DNA of 37,415 nt from Geothermobacter sp964501815 (GTDB lineage Bacteria > Desulfobacterota > Desulfuromonadia > Desulfuromonadales > Geothermobacteraceae). Below, in pieces: positions 25,128 through 32,965 of the stretch. Below the pieces are notes generated by a model. It was not told where the DNA came from. It did not search any database and was given only the letters and a program-made list of their open reading frames with translations. Position numbers and translations under genes: made by a program. Each line of letters begins with the position of its first letter. Position 1 is the stretch's first letter. Location: the NCBI GenBank assembly GCA_964501815.1, contig CAZCUR010000016.1, positions 1-37,415 of the forward strand. The letters run 5' to 3'.

Positions 25128-26306
25128 TTAACGGTCGATCTCGCCGAGAACGACATCGAGGGTACCAATGATGGCGATGACGTCGGCAATAAGGGCCCCT
25201 TCAACCATCTGCGGCAGAGCCTGCAGGTTGACGAAGGAAGCCGGACGGATACGCATCCGGTAGGGCCGCGGCGAACCATCCGAAATCAGGTAGAAACCGA
25301 CCTCGCCCTTGGGGTTCTCAACCCCGACATAAACCTCGCCCGGTTCGGGCTTGAAGCCCTCGGTGATAATCTTGAAGTGATGGATCAGACCCTCGATGGT
25401 GTTGACGACGTCTTTTTTCGGCGGCAGCACCACTTTCGGGCAGTCGGCCAGAATCGGCCCGGGCTTGAGGCGATCGAGACACTGATGGATGATCTTGCAC
25501 GACTCGCGCATCTCATCGAGACGCACCCGGTAACGCGCCCAGGTGTCACAGTCGGTATGGGTCACAACCCGGAAGTCATAGGTCTCGTAGTCACAATAGG
25601 GCTGGTCGCGGCGCAGGTCCCAGTCGACACCCGAGCCACGCAGGGACGGCCCGGTCAATCCGATGTCAATGGCATCCTCAGGAGAGATAACGCCAATACC
25701 GCAGACACGTTTCTGCCAGATTTTGTTGCCGGACAGCAGCCCTTCGTAGGTATTGATGTTATCCGGCATGTCATTGACGAAATCGCGAATCTCCTTTTCG
25801 ATGCCATCGGGAAGATCGGCGGACAGCCCGCCCACGCGGAAATAGTTGGAGGTCATGCGCGCACCGGAAATCTTCTCGTAGAAATCCATGATGCGCTCGC
25901 GCTCGCGGAAGCAGTAGAGGAAGACGGTCATGGCGCCGATGTCGAGGGCGTGGGTGGCCAGCCAGACCAGGTGGCTCTTGATACGGGTCAGCTCGGCCAT
26001 CATGACACGGACCACCTTGGCGCGCTCGGGAATCATGTCGTCGATGCCGAGCAGCTTCTCCACCGCCAGAATATAGGCGAGGTTGTTATGCATCGGCGCC
26101 AGGTAGTCAAGCCGGTCGGTCAGCGGCAGAACCTGGTGATAGGTCCGGTGTTCGGCCAGTTTTTCGACACCACGGTGCAAAAAGCCGATATGCGGGGTGG
26201 CCTTGACCACGACCTCGCCGTCAATTTCGAGCACCAGCTGAAGCACCCCGTGAGTCGAAGGGTGCTGCGGCCCCATGTTGATGGTCATCGTTTCAAGATT
26301 CGCCAT
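25128..26306 (-). CDS. nuoD: NADH-quinone oxidoreductase subunit D
   Basis: A 392-residue 49-kDa-type subunit that lines the quinone pocket, related to the large subunit of NiFe hydrogenases. It starts with GPQHPSTHGVLQLVLEIDGE, whose histidine-containing loop reaches the quinone head group, followed by HIGFLHRGVEKLAE and LAYILAVEKLLG. The C-terminal DVVLGEIDR is the usual ending. It is a separate gene, not fused to nuoC as in E. coli. Confidence 0.97.
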   Translation of the reverse strand: MANLETMTINMGPQHPSTHGVLQLVLEIDGEVVVKATPHIGFLHRGVEKLAEHRTYHQVLPLTDRLDYLAPMHNNLAYILAVEKLLGIDDMIPERAKVVRVMMAELTRIKSHLVWLATHALDIGAMTVFLYCFRERERIMDFYEKISGARMTSNYFRVGGLSADLPDGIEKEIRDFVNDMPDNINTYEGLLSGNKIWQKRVCGIGVISPEDAIDIGLTGPSLRGSGVDWDLRRDQPYCDYETYDFRVVTHTDCDTWARYRVRLDEMRESCKIIHQCLDRLKPGPILADCPKVVLPPKKDVVNTIEGLIHHFKIITEGFKPEPGEVYVGVENPKGEVGFYLISDGSPRPYRMRIRPASFVNLQALPQMVEGALIADVIAIIGTLDVVLGEIDR

Positions 26307-26347
26307 GTCAGCCTCTTCTCTATCCTTATGCAGTCGTGCGTCGTTGA

Positions 26348-26830
26348 TCAGCTCAGGCGGCCCTGATAGGGCTCACGATCCGGGCCCTGCACAGGATAAT
26401 CCTTGCGCAACGGGTGCCCTTCCCAGTCATCCGGAAGCAGAATGCGCCGCAAATCCGGATGCCCCTTGAACTCGATCCCGAACATGTCCCAGACTTCGCG
26501 TTCCAGCCAATTGGCCGTACTCCAGATTCCGGTCACACTCGCAATCCGGCAATCTTCTTCGGGGACCGGCGCCTTGAGCCGCAGACGCCGCTTCTCATCC
26601 ATATTGCAAAGCTGGTAGACCACCATGAACCGCGGCTGGCGGCCCAGATAGTCAACGCCGCAGACATCCGTCAAAAACCGGTATCCGCATTCCTGCTTGA
26701 GGAAGCTGCAGATGTCGATAACGGCGTCCCTGTCGACCGTCACCGCAACCTGGCCCCGGTGCTCGGCAACTTCGAGCACGCGCTCACCAAAGCGTTCTTT
26801 CAGTTTCGCTACCGCCGGATGTTCACTCAT
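26348..26830 (-). CDS. nuoC: NADH-quinone oxidoreductase subunit C
   Basis: A 160-residue 30-kDa-type structural subunit of the peripheral arm. The signature runs through WLEREVWDMFGIEFKGHPDLRRILLPDDW with EGHPLRKDYP after it. The frame is open back to 26905 (inside nuoB), but the ATG at 26828-26830 with a GAGG just upstream gives the normal N-terminus. Spacing is 43 nt to nuoB and 41 nt to nuoD. Confidence 0.96.
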   Translation of the reverse strand: MSEHPAVAKLKERFGERVLEVAEHRGQVAVTVDRDAVIDICSFLKQECGYRFLTDVCGVDYLGRQPRFMVVYQLCNMDEKRRLRLKAPVPEEDCRIASVTGIWSTANWLEREVWDMFGIEFKGHPDLRRILLPDDWEGHPLRKDYPVQGPDREPYQGRLS

Positions 26831-26873
26831 GACCTCGTAATCCTCTTTAACTGGAGAGATGGTTCTGCCTCGA

Positions 26874-27380
26874 TCAGACTTCGCTGACGCGCTCACCAAC
26901 ACCAATGGCCGCGCCGAAGGAGTTGCGCTCCTTCATAATCTTCTCCTGCAGCTTCATGATGCCGTAGAGAAGACCCTCGGGCCGGGGCGGGCAACCGGGG
27001 ACATAGACATCGACCGGCAGCGCCGTATCAATCCCCTGCACCGTGCTGTAGGTGTCGAAAATCCCACCCGAGCAGGCGCAGGCGCCCATGGCGATAACAT
27101 ACTTGGGCTCAGGCATCTGCTCATAAACCGTCTTGATGACAGGCAGCATCTTCTTGGTGACCGTCCCTGCAATGATGATGCAATCCGACTGGCGGGGAGA
27201 GGCGCGAAAGATAATGCCCAAACGGTCCAGGTCAAAACGGGCGGCACCGGCCGCCATCATCTCGATGGCGCAGCAGGCCAGGCCGAAGGTCATCGGCCAG
27301 AGCGACTTGGCGCGCGACCAGTTGACCAACTTGTCGAGCGATGTCGTGATAACGTTATTTCCGAGCGTTTCTACTCCCAT
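26874..27380 (-). CDS. nuoB: NADH-quinone oxidoreductase subunit B
   Basis: A 168-residue subunit holding cluster N2, the last Fe-S centre before quinone. The ligands are the tandem C36-C37 (FGLACCAIEMMA), C101 (MGACACSGG) and C130 (VPGCPPRPEGLL). The start overlaps the end of nuoA by 10 nt, which suggests coupled translation. Confidence 0.97.
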   Translation of the reverse strand: MGVETLGNNVITTSLDKLVNWSRAKSLWPMTFGLACCAIEMMAAGAARFDLDRLGIIFRASPRQSDCIIIAGTVTKKMLPVIKTVYEQMPEPKYVIAMGACACSGGIFDTYSTVQGIDTALPVDVYVPGCPPRPEGLLYGIMKLQEKIMKERNSFGAAIGVGERVSEV

Positions 27381-27727
27381 TCCAGCGCTCCTTTTTTCCA
27401 GACATAGACGTAGCCGACGAGGAGAATGATGATAAACACTCCCATTTCGACGAACCCGAAAAGACCCAGCTTCTTGAACATCACCGCCCAGGGGTAAAGG
27501 AAAACCGCCTCAACATCAAAAACGATGAAGAGCATGGCGATGATGTAAAACTTGATCGACAACCGTTCGTGCGCCGAGCCGACCGGGGGCATGCCGCACT
27601 CATAAGGGGCCAGCTTGACCTCGCTGAATTTTTTCTGACCAATCAGCCGCGACAGAATGACGGAGCCGATGGCAAAGGCAACCGCGATGACAATCAGAAC
27701 GAGGATCGGCAGATAACTGTCCAGCAT
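27371..27727 (-). CDS. nuoA: NADH-quinone oxidoreductase subunit A
   Basis: A 118-residue membrane subunit with three helices, first gene of the nuo operon. Conserved parts are YECGMPPVGSA, whose cysteine lies in the loop near the quinone channel, RLSIKFYIIAMLFIVFDVE and LYPWAVMF. GGGAGGAG sits a few bases before the ATG. A predicted promoter and repeated upstream motifs lie about 85-165 nt upstream. Confidence 0.97.
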   Translation of the reverse strand: MLDSYLPILVLIVIAVAFAIGSVILSRLIGQKKFSEVKLAPYECGMPPVGSAHERLSIKFYIIAMLFIVFDVEAVFLYPWAVMFKKLGLFGFVEMGVFIIILLVGYVYVWKKGALEWE

Positions 27728-27812
27728 GTAGAGCTCCTCCCAACAGCGTTTGTTGTGCTGATGCCCTGGCTAGAAGGCGCAAGGATAGCGTTTACGGATT
27801 TTAAGCGTGTGC

Positions 27813-27841
27813 AAGGTAGGATAATTGCCCACCAAAGTCAA
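27813..27841 (-). promoter_or_regulatory. Predicted nuo operon promoter
   Basis: Minus strand: TTGACT (27836-27841), 17-nt spacer, TACCTT (27813-27818). The -35 is strong and the -10 weak, as expected for a promoter needing an activator. The leader to the nuoA ATG would be about 80 nt. The weak -10 is the main doubt. Confidence 0.45.
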
Positions 27842-27843
27842 GG

Positions 27844-27891
27844 AAAAAATACAGTATACTGTATGCAAAAAATACAGGAGTTTTTCCTGTA
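27844..27891. promoter_or_regulatory. Direct and inverted repeat array upstream of the nuo -35 box
   Basis: AAAAAATACAG occurs exactly twice (27844-27854 and 27867-27877), 23 nt apart, about two helical turns. The copies form alternating half-sites with CTGTAT: ATACAG 27849, CTGTAT 27859, ATACAG 27872, CTGTA 27887. This yields a perfect 16-nt palindrome at 27849-27864 and a 7-bp stem at 27873-27891 followed by T6 on the minus strand. The array ends 2 nt from the predicted -35 box. The rest of the 328-nt gap 27728-28055 shows no gene; the plus-strand kinase promoter was not identified. Confidence 0.6.
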
Positions 27892-28055
27892 AAAACAATA
27901 TGTTGTGCAACGTTAACCCCTTCTTTTTTCATAGCTGACCTGCCGGGTCGGTTATGGATGAAAATCCTCTCACCTTACCCGGGCCTTCAGGAAATCGGTG
28001 TACGAGCCGATACGAAGAAACAACACCACAACCGATTGGATGCCAGGGAGTCGAC

Positions 28056-29789
28056 ATGCCTGCGGTCGTCATCAGCGAAAATCCTGCAACCGGAATCTCC
28101 CAGACAGGCGTCGAACGGGTTCTGCTCGACGCCCTCAGCCGTGCCGTGCTGAAGTATTTACGCCACGGCGACCTCGAAGAATTCGCCCGGGACCTGCTCA
28201 GGGCCGTCTGTGAAGAATTGCAGACGGATGGAGGCCTGATTTTTGACCTCGACCAGGAGGGGCACCCACGCCTGCTTTCGGCCCTGGCCCAAACCTGGCA
28301 ACAGGGTATGAACCCGGATCCCTGCCTGGCGCAAAACTGGCTGGAAGGCTATCCGGCACCGCTGTTTGACCTGCTGGCGACCCGGGGCGAAGTCCTGCTG
28401 TTTGACCGCCAGACCTCGGTCCCTTTTGACCCGGACCTGGTCCCTCCCGCGGTCGAAAACGGCATCGGCTTTCCCCTCGAACACGACAGCCAGACCATCG
28501 GTGGCGTCTTTCTGTTCAACCGCCCTGAAGGCTTTACTCCTGACGATTGCCGCACCTGTGAGATGTTGGCCGGCACCATCGGACTGGCCATCGCCAATGC
28601 GCGCGAACGCCACAACCGGGAGCAGGCCGAACTGGAGCTGCGCCAGGCCCAGAAAATGGAGGCCCTGGGCCAGCTGGCCGCCGGTGTTGCCCATGATTTC
28701 AACAACATGCTCACGGTCATCAACGGTTACACCGCCATGGCCGCACAGGCCCTCGATGCCAGCCACCCCATGCGCGAAGGGCTGGACATAGCGCTCGAAG
28801 CCGGCAAACGGGCCGCCGACCTGGCCCGGCAACTGCTCGCGTTCAGCCGCCGGCAGATGCTGCATCCCGTGGTGCTCGACCTGGAAAGCCATCTGGAAAG
28901 GGTGCAGAAACTGCTGCGCAGGCTGGTGCGTGAAGACATACGGTTTGAGATCGAGCTGGCCGGGAACCTGCCCTACGTCAAGGTCGACCCCGGACAGCTT
29001 GAGCAGGTCCTGATGAATCTGGTCATCAATGCCCGTGACGCCATGCCTGAAGGCGGCACCCTGAAACTGACCACCGGGCAGGCACATTTCGACCGCATTT
29101 TTCTCAAAACCCATCCCGGATCCCGCCCCGGCGACTACGTCTGGTTTCGCCTCAGCGACACCGGAACAGGAATCGCCCCCGAGAACCTGGCGCGCATTTT
29201 TCAGCCCTTTTTCACCACCAAGGAACAGGGCAAGGGGACCGGACTCGGGCTGGCGACCGTCTACGGTATCGTCAAGCAGAGCGGCGGCTATATCACCGTT
29301 GACAGTCAGCCGGGCTCGGGAACCAGCTTTACTGTCTACCTGCCGGTCACCTCCGAGGGGCCCAGGCGGGAAACGGACCGGACGCACAGGTTGCCCCAAA
29401 ATTGTCCCGGCCGGATTTTACTGGTGGAGGATGATCGCGACGTCCTGCACTACGCCACCAGGGTTCTGCTGGAGCGGGGCTTTGACGTCTGCCAGGCGGC
29501 CGATGTGCAACTGGCCATCGACCTGTTCGAAGCCGACCCGCACTCCTTCGCCATTCTGGTGACCGACATGGTCATGCCGACCCTGAGCGGCCCGCTTCTG
29601 GCGAAACGGCTGCGCCAACGGCAACCTGACCTTCCGGTTCTCTTCCTGTCAGGCTATGGCCAGGTGACCTTTGAAAACAATTTCCTGCACGGTGAGAAGG
29701 GGACGTTTCTGGCCAAACCCTTTACCGGGGACGGGCTGGCACGCAAGATTGCCGAAACCCTGGCAGACCGGGCGCAGCTGAACAGCTGA
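28056..29789 (+). CDS. GAF-domain hybrid histidine kinase with C-terminal receiver
   Basis: A 577-residue cytoplasmic-looking sensor kinase without membrane segments. A GAF-like domain spans residues ~20-185. The dimerisation/phosphoacceptor helix has H213 in GVAHDFNNML (~200-270). The ATPase domain (~310-420) shows N (VINARDAMPEGG), G1 (DTGTGIAPENL), F (IFQPFFTTKE) and G2 (GKGTGLGLATVYGI) boxes. A receiver domain (~435-560) has the acidic pair in LLVEDDRDV and phosphoacceptor D504 in VTDMVMP. An upstream ATG at 27954 is in frame but lacks a ribosome site; GGGAG at 28046-28050 favours 28056. No DNA-binding partner is adjacent, so the output is unknown. Confidence 0.92.
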   Translation: MPAVVISENPATGISQTGVERVLLDALSRAVLKYLRHGDLEEFARDLLRAVCEELQTDGGLIFDLDQEGHPRLLSALAQTWQQGMNPDPCLAQNWLEGYPAPLFDLLATRGEVLLFDRQTSVPFDPDLVPPAVENGIGFPLEHDSQTIGGVFLFNRPEGFTPDDCRTCEMLAGTIGLAIANARERHNREQAELELRQAQKMEALGQLAAGVAHDFNNMLTVINGYTAMAAQALDASHPMREGLDIALEAGKRAADLARQLLAFSRRQMLHPVVLDLESHLERVQKLLRRLVREDIRFEIELAGNLPYVKVDPGQLEQVLMNLVINARDAMPEGGTLKLTTGQAHFDRIFLKTHPGSRPGDYVWFRLSDTGTGIAPENLARIFQPFFTTKEQGKGTGLGLATVYGIVKQSGGYITVDSQPGSGTSFTVYLPVTSEGPRRETDRTHRLPQNCPGRILLVEDDRDVLHYATRVLLERGFDVCQAADVQLAIDLFEADPHSFAILVTDMVMPTLSGPLLAKRLRQRQPDLPVLFLSGYGQVTFENNFLHGEKGTFLAKPFTGDGLARKIAETLADRAQLNS

Positions 29790-29854
29790 CGGGGTTTCTG
29801 GCGGAATCGGCGCGGGCTGCTAGACTTAATGAGAAAAGGACCGCAGGAGCCGCC

Positions 29855-30835
29855 ATGCCGCTGCCGAACCATTTCTACCGCCAAATGCTCGACCATCTCG
29901 CCGAGGGCGTTTACTTCGTCGACCCGAACCGGCAGATTCTCTACTGGAACCGGGCCGCCGAACAATTGACCGGTTACGCCGCCGGCGACATCGTGGGCAA
30001 ATGCTGTGCCCTATCCGGGCTTGATCATATCGACTGCGATCTGAACCCGCTGTGCGAAGGGGACTGTCCGCTCAACCGGGCCCTGGCCTGTGGCAAGGGG
30101 TATTCGGAACGGGTCTTTCTCCGGCACCGGAACGGACATCGCCTGCCGGTCGACGTCAAGACGCGACCGGTTTACGATGACGACGGCACGATTATCGGCG
30201 CCATTGAAATCTTCTCCGACGCCAGCGACCGGGTGCGCATCGAGAACCTCAACCGGCAGCTGCAAAAACAGGTGCGCATCGACCTGCTTACCGGCGTGCC
30301 CAACCGCAGGGCCTTTCTGGAACTGGCCAATGCCGAATTCGAACGCTACCAACGCTACGGCGAAGTCTTTTCCGTCATCTTCACCGATATCGACTTTTTC
30401 AAACAGGTCAACGACCGCCACGGTCACCGCATCGGCGACCGCACCCTGCGCTGGTTTGCCGACACCCTCAGGTCAGAACTGCGCAAGGTCGATACCATCA
30501 GCCGGTTCGGTGGCGAGGAGTTTCTCATCCTGCTGCCGACCACCGGCGCCGAAGAGGCGGTGCGAACGGCCGAAAAACTGCGCCGGCAACTCGCATCCGA
30601 TCTCTGTCCGACCACGGGGGAGCCGTTGAGCGCCAGTTTCGGGGTCGCCAGCGTGGTCGCAGACGATTCAACCGAATCCCTGATCGAACGGGCGGACCGG
30701 GCCCTCTACCGATCCAAAGAGAGAGGGCGCAACCGGGTCACATTCTTTGCACCGGGAGATATTGAGGAGATTACTGGCGGGAACGGGCCCGCTCAAAGCG
30801 GTTCATCCCGGCCAGGAGCAGACCGAGTGCGATAA
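29855..30835 (+). CDS. PAS-GGDEF diguanylate cyclase with Cys-rich PAS
   Basis: A 326-residue predicted c-di-GMP synthase. A PAS domain covers residues ~10-125 and includes six cysteines within 30 residues (C50, C51, C61, C67, C71, C79). A short helical linker leads to the GGDEF domain (~140-300) with the active-site GGEEF at 219-223 and an intact inhibitory RxxD site (R210-D213), so product inhibition is expected. The last ~25 residues extend past the usual GGDEF end and overlap rnfE on the other strand by 65 nt. AGGAG lies 5 nt before the ATG. It follows the hybrid kinase by 65 nt and may share its transcript. Confidence 0.93.
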   Translation: MPLPNHFYRQMLDHLAEGVYFVDPNRQILYWNRAAEQLTGYAAGDIVGKCCALSGLDHIDCDLNPLCEGDCPLNRALACGKGYSERVFLRHRNGHRLPVDVKTRPVYDDDGTIIGAIEIFSDASDRVRIENLNRQLQKQVRIDLLTGVPNRRAFLELANAEFERYQRYGEVFSVIFTDIDFFKQVNDRHGHRIGDRTLRWFADTLRSELRKVDTISRFGGEEFLILLPTTGAEEAVRTAEKLRRQLASDLCPTTGEPLSASFGVASVVADDSTESLIERADRALYRSKERGRNRVTFFAPGDIEEITGGNGPAQSGSSRPGADRVR

Positions 30836-31370
30836 ACGCCCCCGGCGGCAGGATCATCAGCAGGAACGGCTGGTAGCCGCTGCCAAACAGACTGACCCCC
30901 AGCAGACTGCCCGAACCGAGCAGTTCCCGCACACTGCCCAGAATGAACAGCCCCAGAGTAAAACCGAGCCCCATGCCCAGACCGTCGGCGATGGAGGAAG
31001 CGACTCCGTTCTTGGAGGCGAAGGCTTCAGCACGGCCGAGAATCAGGCAGTTGACCACAATCAGCGGGATGAAAATGCCAAGGGCCTTGTAAAGGTCGTA
31101 GACAAAGGCCTCCATGCAGAGCTGGACCACCGTGACAAAGGAGGCGATGATGACGATAAAAGCCGGAATGCGCACTCCCGATGGAATCAGCTTGCGCATC
31201 AGGGCGATGGTGATGTTGGAACAGACCAGCACGAAGGTGGTCGCCAGTCCCATGCCAATGCCGTTCTCCGCCGAGGTGGTCACAGCCAGGGTCGGACACA
31301 TGCCCAGCAGCAGCTTAAACGTAGGGTTCTCCTGCCACAAACCGCGGGTGAAGTTGCCCAACAGACTCAT
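30771..31370 (-). CDS. rnfE: Rnf complex subunit E
   Basis: A 199-residue membrane subunit with about six helices, homologous to RnfA and NqrD/E. Conserved parts include LGMCPTLAVTTSAENGIGMGL, LIPSGVRIPAFIVIIA and VNCLILGRAEAFASKN, where the cysteines belong to the intramembrane iron-sulfur site shared with RnfA. It is the last gene of rnfABCDGE. Its ATG overlaps the rnfG stop by 4 nt. The 3' end overlaps the convergent cyclase gene by 65 nt, and no terminator is visible. Confidence 0.96.
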   Translation of the reverse strand: MSLLGNFTRGLWQENPTFKLLLGMCPTLAVTTSAENGIGMGLATTFVLVCSNITIALMRKLIPSGVRIPAFIVIIASFVTVVQLCMEAFVYDLYKALGIFIPLIVVNCLILGRAEAFASKNGVASSIADGLGMGLGFTLGLFILGSVRELLGSGSLLGVSLFGSGYQPFLLMILPPGAFIALGLLLAGMNRFERARSRQ

Positions 31371-31969
31371 CGGACCTCCTCCTGTGTCACAATCTCACCC
31401 CGATGCTGCCGATAGAACTCCAGCCCGGAGCGGATGGCCCCCACGACCGCCCGGGGCGAGATGGTCGCTCCGGTAATCTGGTCGAAATCGCCGCCATCCT
31501 TTTTCACGCGCCAGTCGGCGTTATCCAGCCCCTTGCCCTTGAACTGATTCTTGAATTCAGGCTCAACGATCCTGGCACCCAGACCCGGGGTTTCGGCATG
31601 GGCCAGAATTTCGATGCCGCTCAGGTGACCGCCCGGCTCAAGCCCGACCATGATGTCGATATTGCCGCTGTAGCCATCCGGGGCGGTTGTCTTAAAGGCA
31701 ATACCGGAAAGCTGGCCCTGTTTGCGCCCGATAAAGAAGGTCCGCTCTACCGGCTGACCCTTTTTGTCGGTGCCGGCCTGCAAAACACGCGTCTCCGCGT
31801 CGGGGCTGTTGTCAAACGGCGGCAGCACCGCCCGCAGGGCGCGCACCATCTCCAGGCGCCGCTGCTCGGCAATCGGTTCCCGCGTCACCTTTTCCACCTG
31901 AGCCAGAATCAGGCCGGCCCCGGCGGCGATCAGGGTCAGCACCAGCGCCAGTCGCAACGTCTCACGCAT
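31367..31969 (-). CDS. rnfG: Rnf complex subunit G (flavoprotein)
   Basis: A 200-residue subunit with one N-terminal membrane helix (about residues 5-25) and an outward-facing domain carrying covalently bound FMN. The attachment motif is ITGATIS, with T169 as the likely linked residue. The start at 31967-31969 (MRETLRLALV) has GGGAGG just upstream and overlaps rnfD by 8 nt; the longer in-frame start at 31999 is rejected because it lacks a ribosome site and adds a charged tail before the helix. Confidence 0.95.
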   Translation of the reverse strand: MRETLRLALVLTLIAAGAGLILAQVEKVTREPIAEQRRLEMVRALRAVLPPFDNSPDAETRVLQAGTDKKGQPVERTFFIGRKQGQLSGIAFKTTAPDGYSGNIDIMVGLEPGGHLSGIEILAHAETPGLGARIVEPEFKNQFKGKGLDNADWRVKKDGGDFDQITGATISPRAVVGAIRSGLEFYRQHRGEIVTQEEVR

Positions 31970-32963
31970 GGGCGCCTCCCTTGTTCTGCACCAGACCAAA
32001 TTTTTTCGGTTTGATATAACGGTCGATCAGCGGCGTGGCGGCATTCATCAGCAGGATGGCGAACGAAACCCCTTCGGGATAGCCGCCAAACAGACGAATC
32101 AGCACCGTCAGCAGTCCGCAACCGGCACCGAAGACCAGCATGCCTCTCGTGGTCACCGGACTGGTGACCATATCCGTGGCCATGAAGAAGGCCCCGAGCA
32201 TCAGACCGCCGGTCACCAGATGAAACAGCGGGTCCGGGTAGCGCTGCGGATTGACCAGCCAGAAAAGGCTCGACAAAACCACCACCGTCCCGAGAAAACT
32301 GACCGGAATGTGCCAGCTGATCACCCGTTTCCAAAGCAGGTACAGCCCGCCGAGCAGCAGGGCAAAGGCGGAAACTTCGCCCAGACAGCCGCCGATATCG
32401 CCGAGAAAACTGCCCAGAAAACCGGAGGCCAGGTCGGCAGGCAGCGCGCCGTGCAGCATCACCGCTTCCTTGGCACGTCCCAGAGGGGTGGCGGTGGTCA
32501 CGGCATCAAGTCCCGATCCGATGGGGGCCGGCGCCGTCCAGGTGGTCATCTGCACCGGGAAGGAGATGAGCAGCACCACCCGGGCCACCAGGGCCGGATT
32601 GAAAGGATTGTAGCCCAGACCGCCATAAATCTGCTTGGCGATGACAATGGCGACAAAGGCGCCGAGCAGGCTGAGCCACCAGGGGCTGGAGGGCGGCAGG
32701 TTCATCGCCAGCAGGATACCGGTCAGGGCGGCGCTGCCGTCGGCGATGGCGACAGGGCGATGCATCAGTTTCTGACAACCGGCTTCAAAAGCGATACAGC
32801 CGACCGTGCACAGCACCAGAGTCACCAGTGCCGGCAGCCCGAACATATAGACCGCTACCGCGCAGGCCGGCAGCAGGGCAAAGATCACCTGGCGCATGAT
32901 CTGCGCGGTATCGACCGGGGAGGCGATATGCGGAGAACTGGAAAGATAGACCGGAGACGACAC
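31962..32963 (-). CDS. rnfD: Rnf complex subunit D
   Basis: A 333-residue membrane subunit, homologue of NqrB, with about nine to ten helices and a second covalent FMN. The likely flavin site is VTTATPLG with T159. The start is GTG at 32961-32963: AAAGG lies 7 nt upstream, the stop of rnfC is 2 nt before it, and the protein then begins with the common RnfD opening SSPVYLSSSPHI. The open frame continues far into rnfC, which is not meaningful. It overlaps rnfG by 8 nt. Confidence 0.93.
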   Translation of the reverse strand: MSSPVYLSSSPHIASPVDTAQIMRQVIFALLPACAVAVYMFGLPALVTLVLCTVGCIAFEAGCQKLMHRPVAIADGSAALTGILLAMNLPPSSPWWLSLLGAFVAIVIAKQIYGGLGYNPFNPALVARVVLLISFPVQMTTWTAPAPIGSGLDAVTTATPLGRAKEAVMLHGALPADLASGFLGSFLGDIGGCLGEVSAFALLLGGLYLLWKRVISWHIPVSFLGTVVVLSSLFWLVNPQRYPDPLFHLVTGGLMLGAFFMATDMVTSPVTTRGMLVFGAGCGLLTVLIRLFGGYPEGVSFAILLMNAATPLIDRYIKPKKFGLVQNKGGAHA

Positions 32964-32965
32964 GA

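Noticed and set aside
27849..27864. LexA box at the nuo promoter
   Set aside because: The half-sites are in the opposite order (ACAG-N4-CTGT) to the E. coli LexA pattern CTGT-N8-ACAG, and the CTGT...ACAG pair here has 11 nt between halves; nuo is not an expected SOS target.
27873..27891. Stem TACAGGA/TCCTGTA followed by T6 on the minus strand, resembling an intrinsic terminator
   Set aside because: The stem is short and AT-rich, lies upstream of the nuo promoter rather than after a gene, and shares its half-sites with the neighbouring repeat array; an operator is more likely.
27954..28055. In-frame upstream ATG giving the histidine kinase 34 more residues
   Set aside because: No ribosome site precedes it, and the extra residues look non-coding in character; GGGAG just before the ATG at 28056 fits better.
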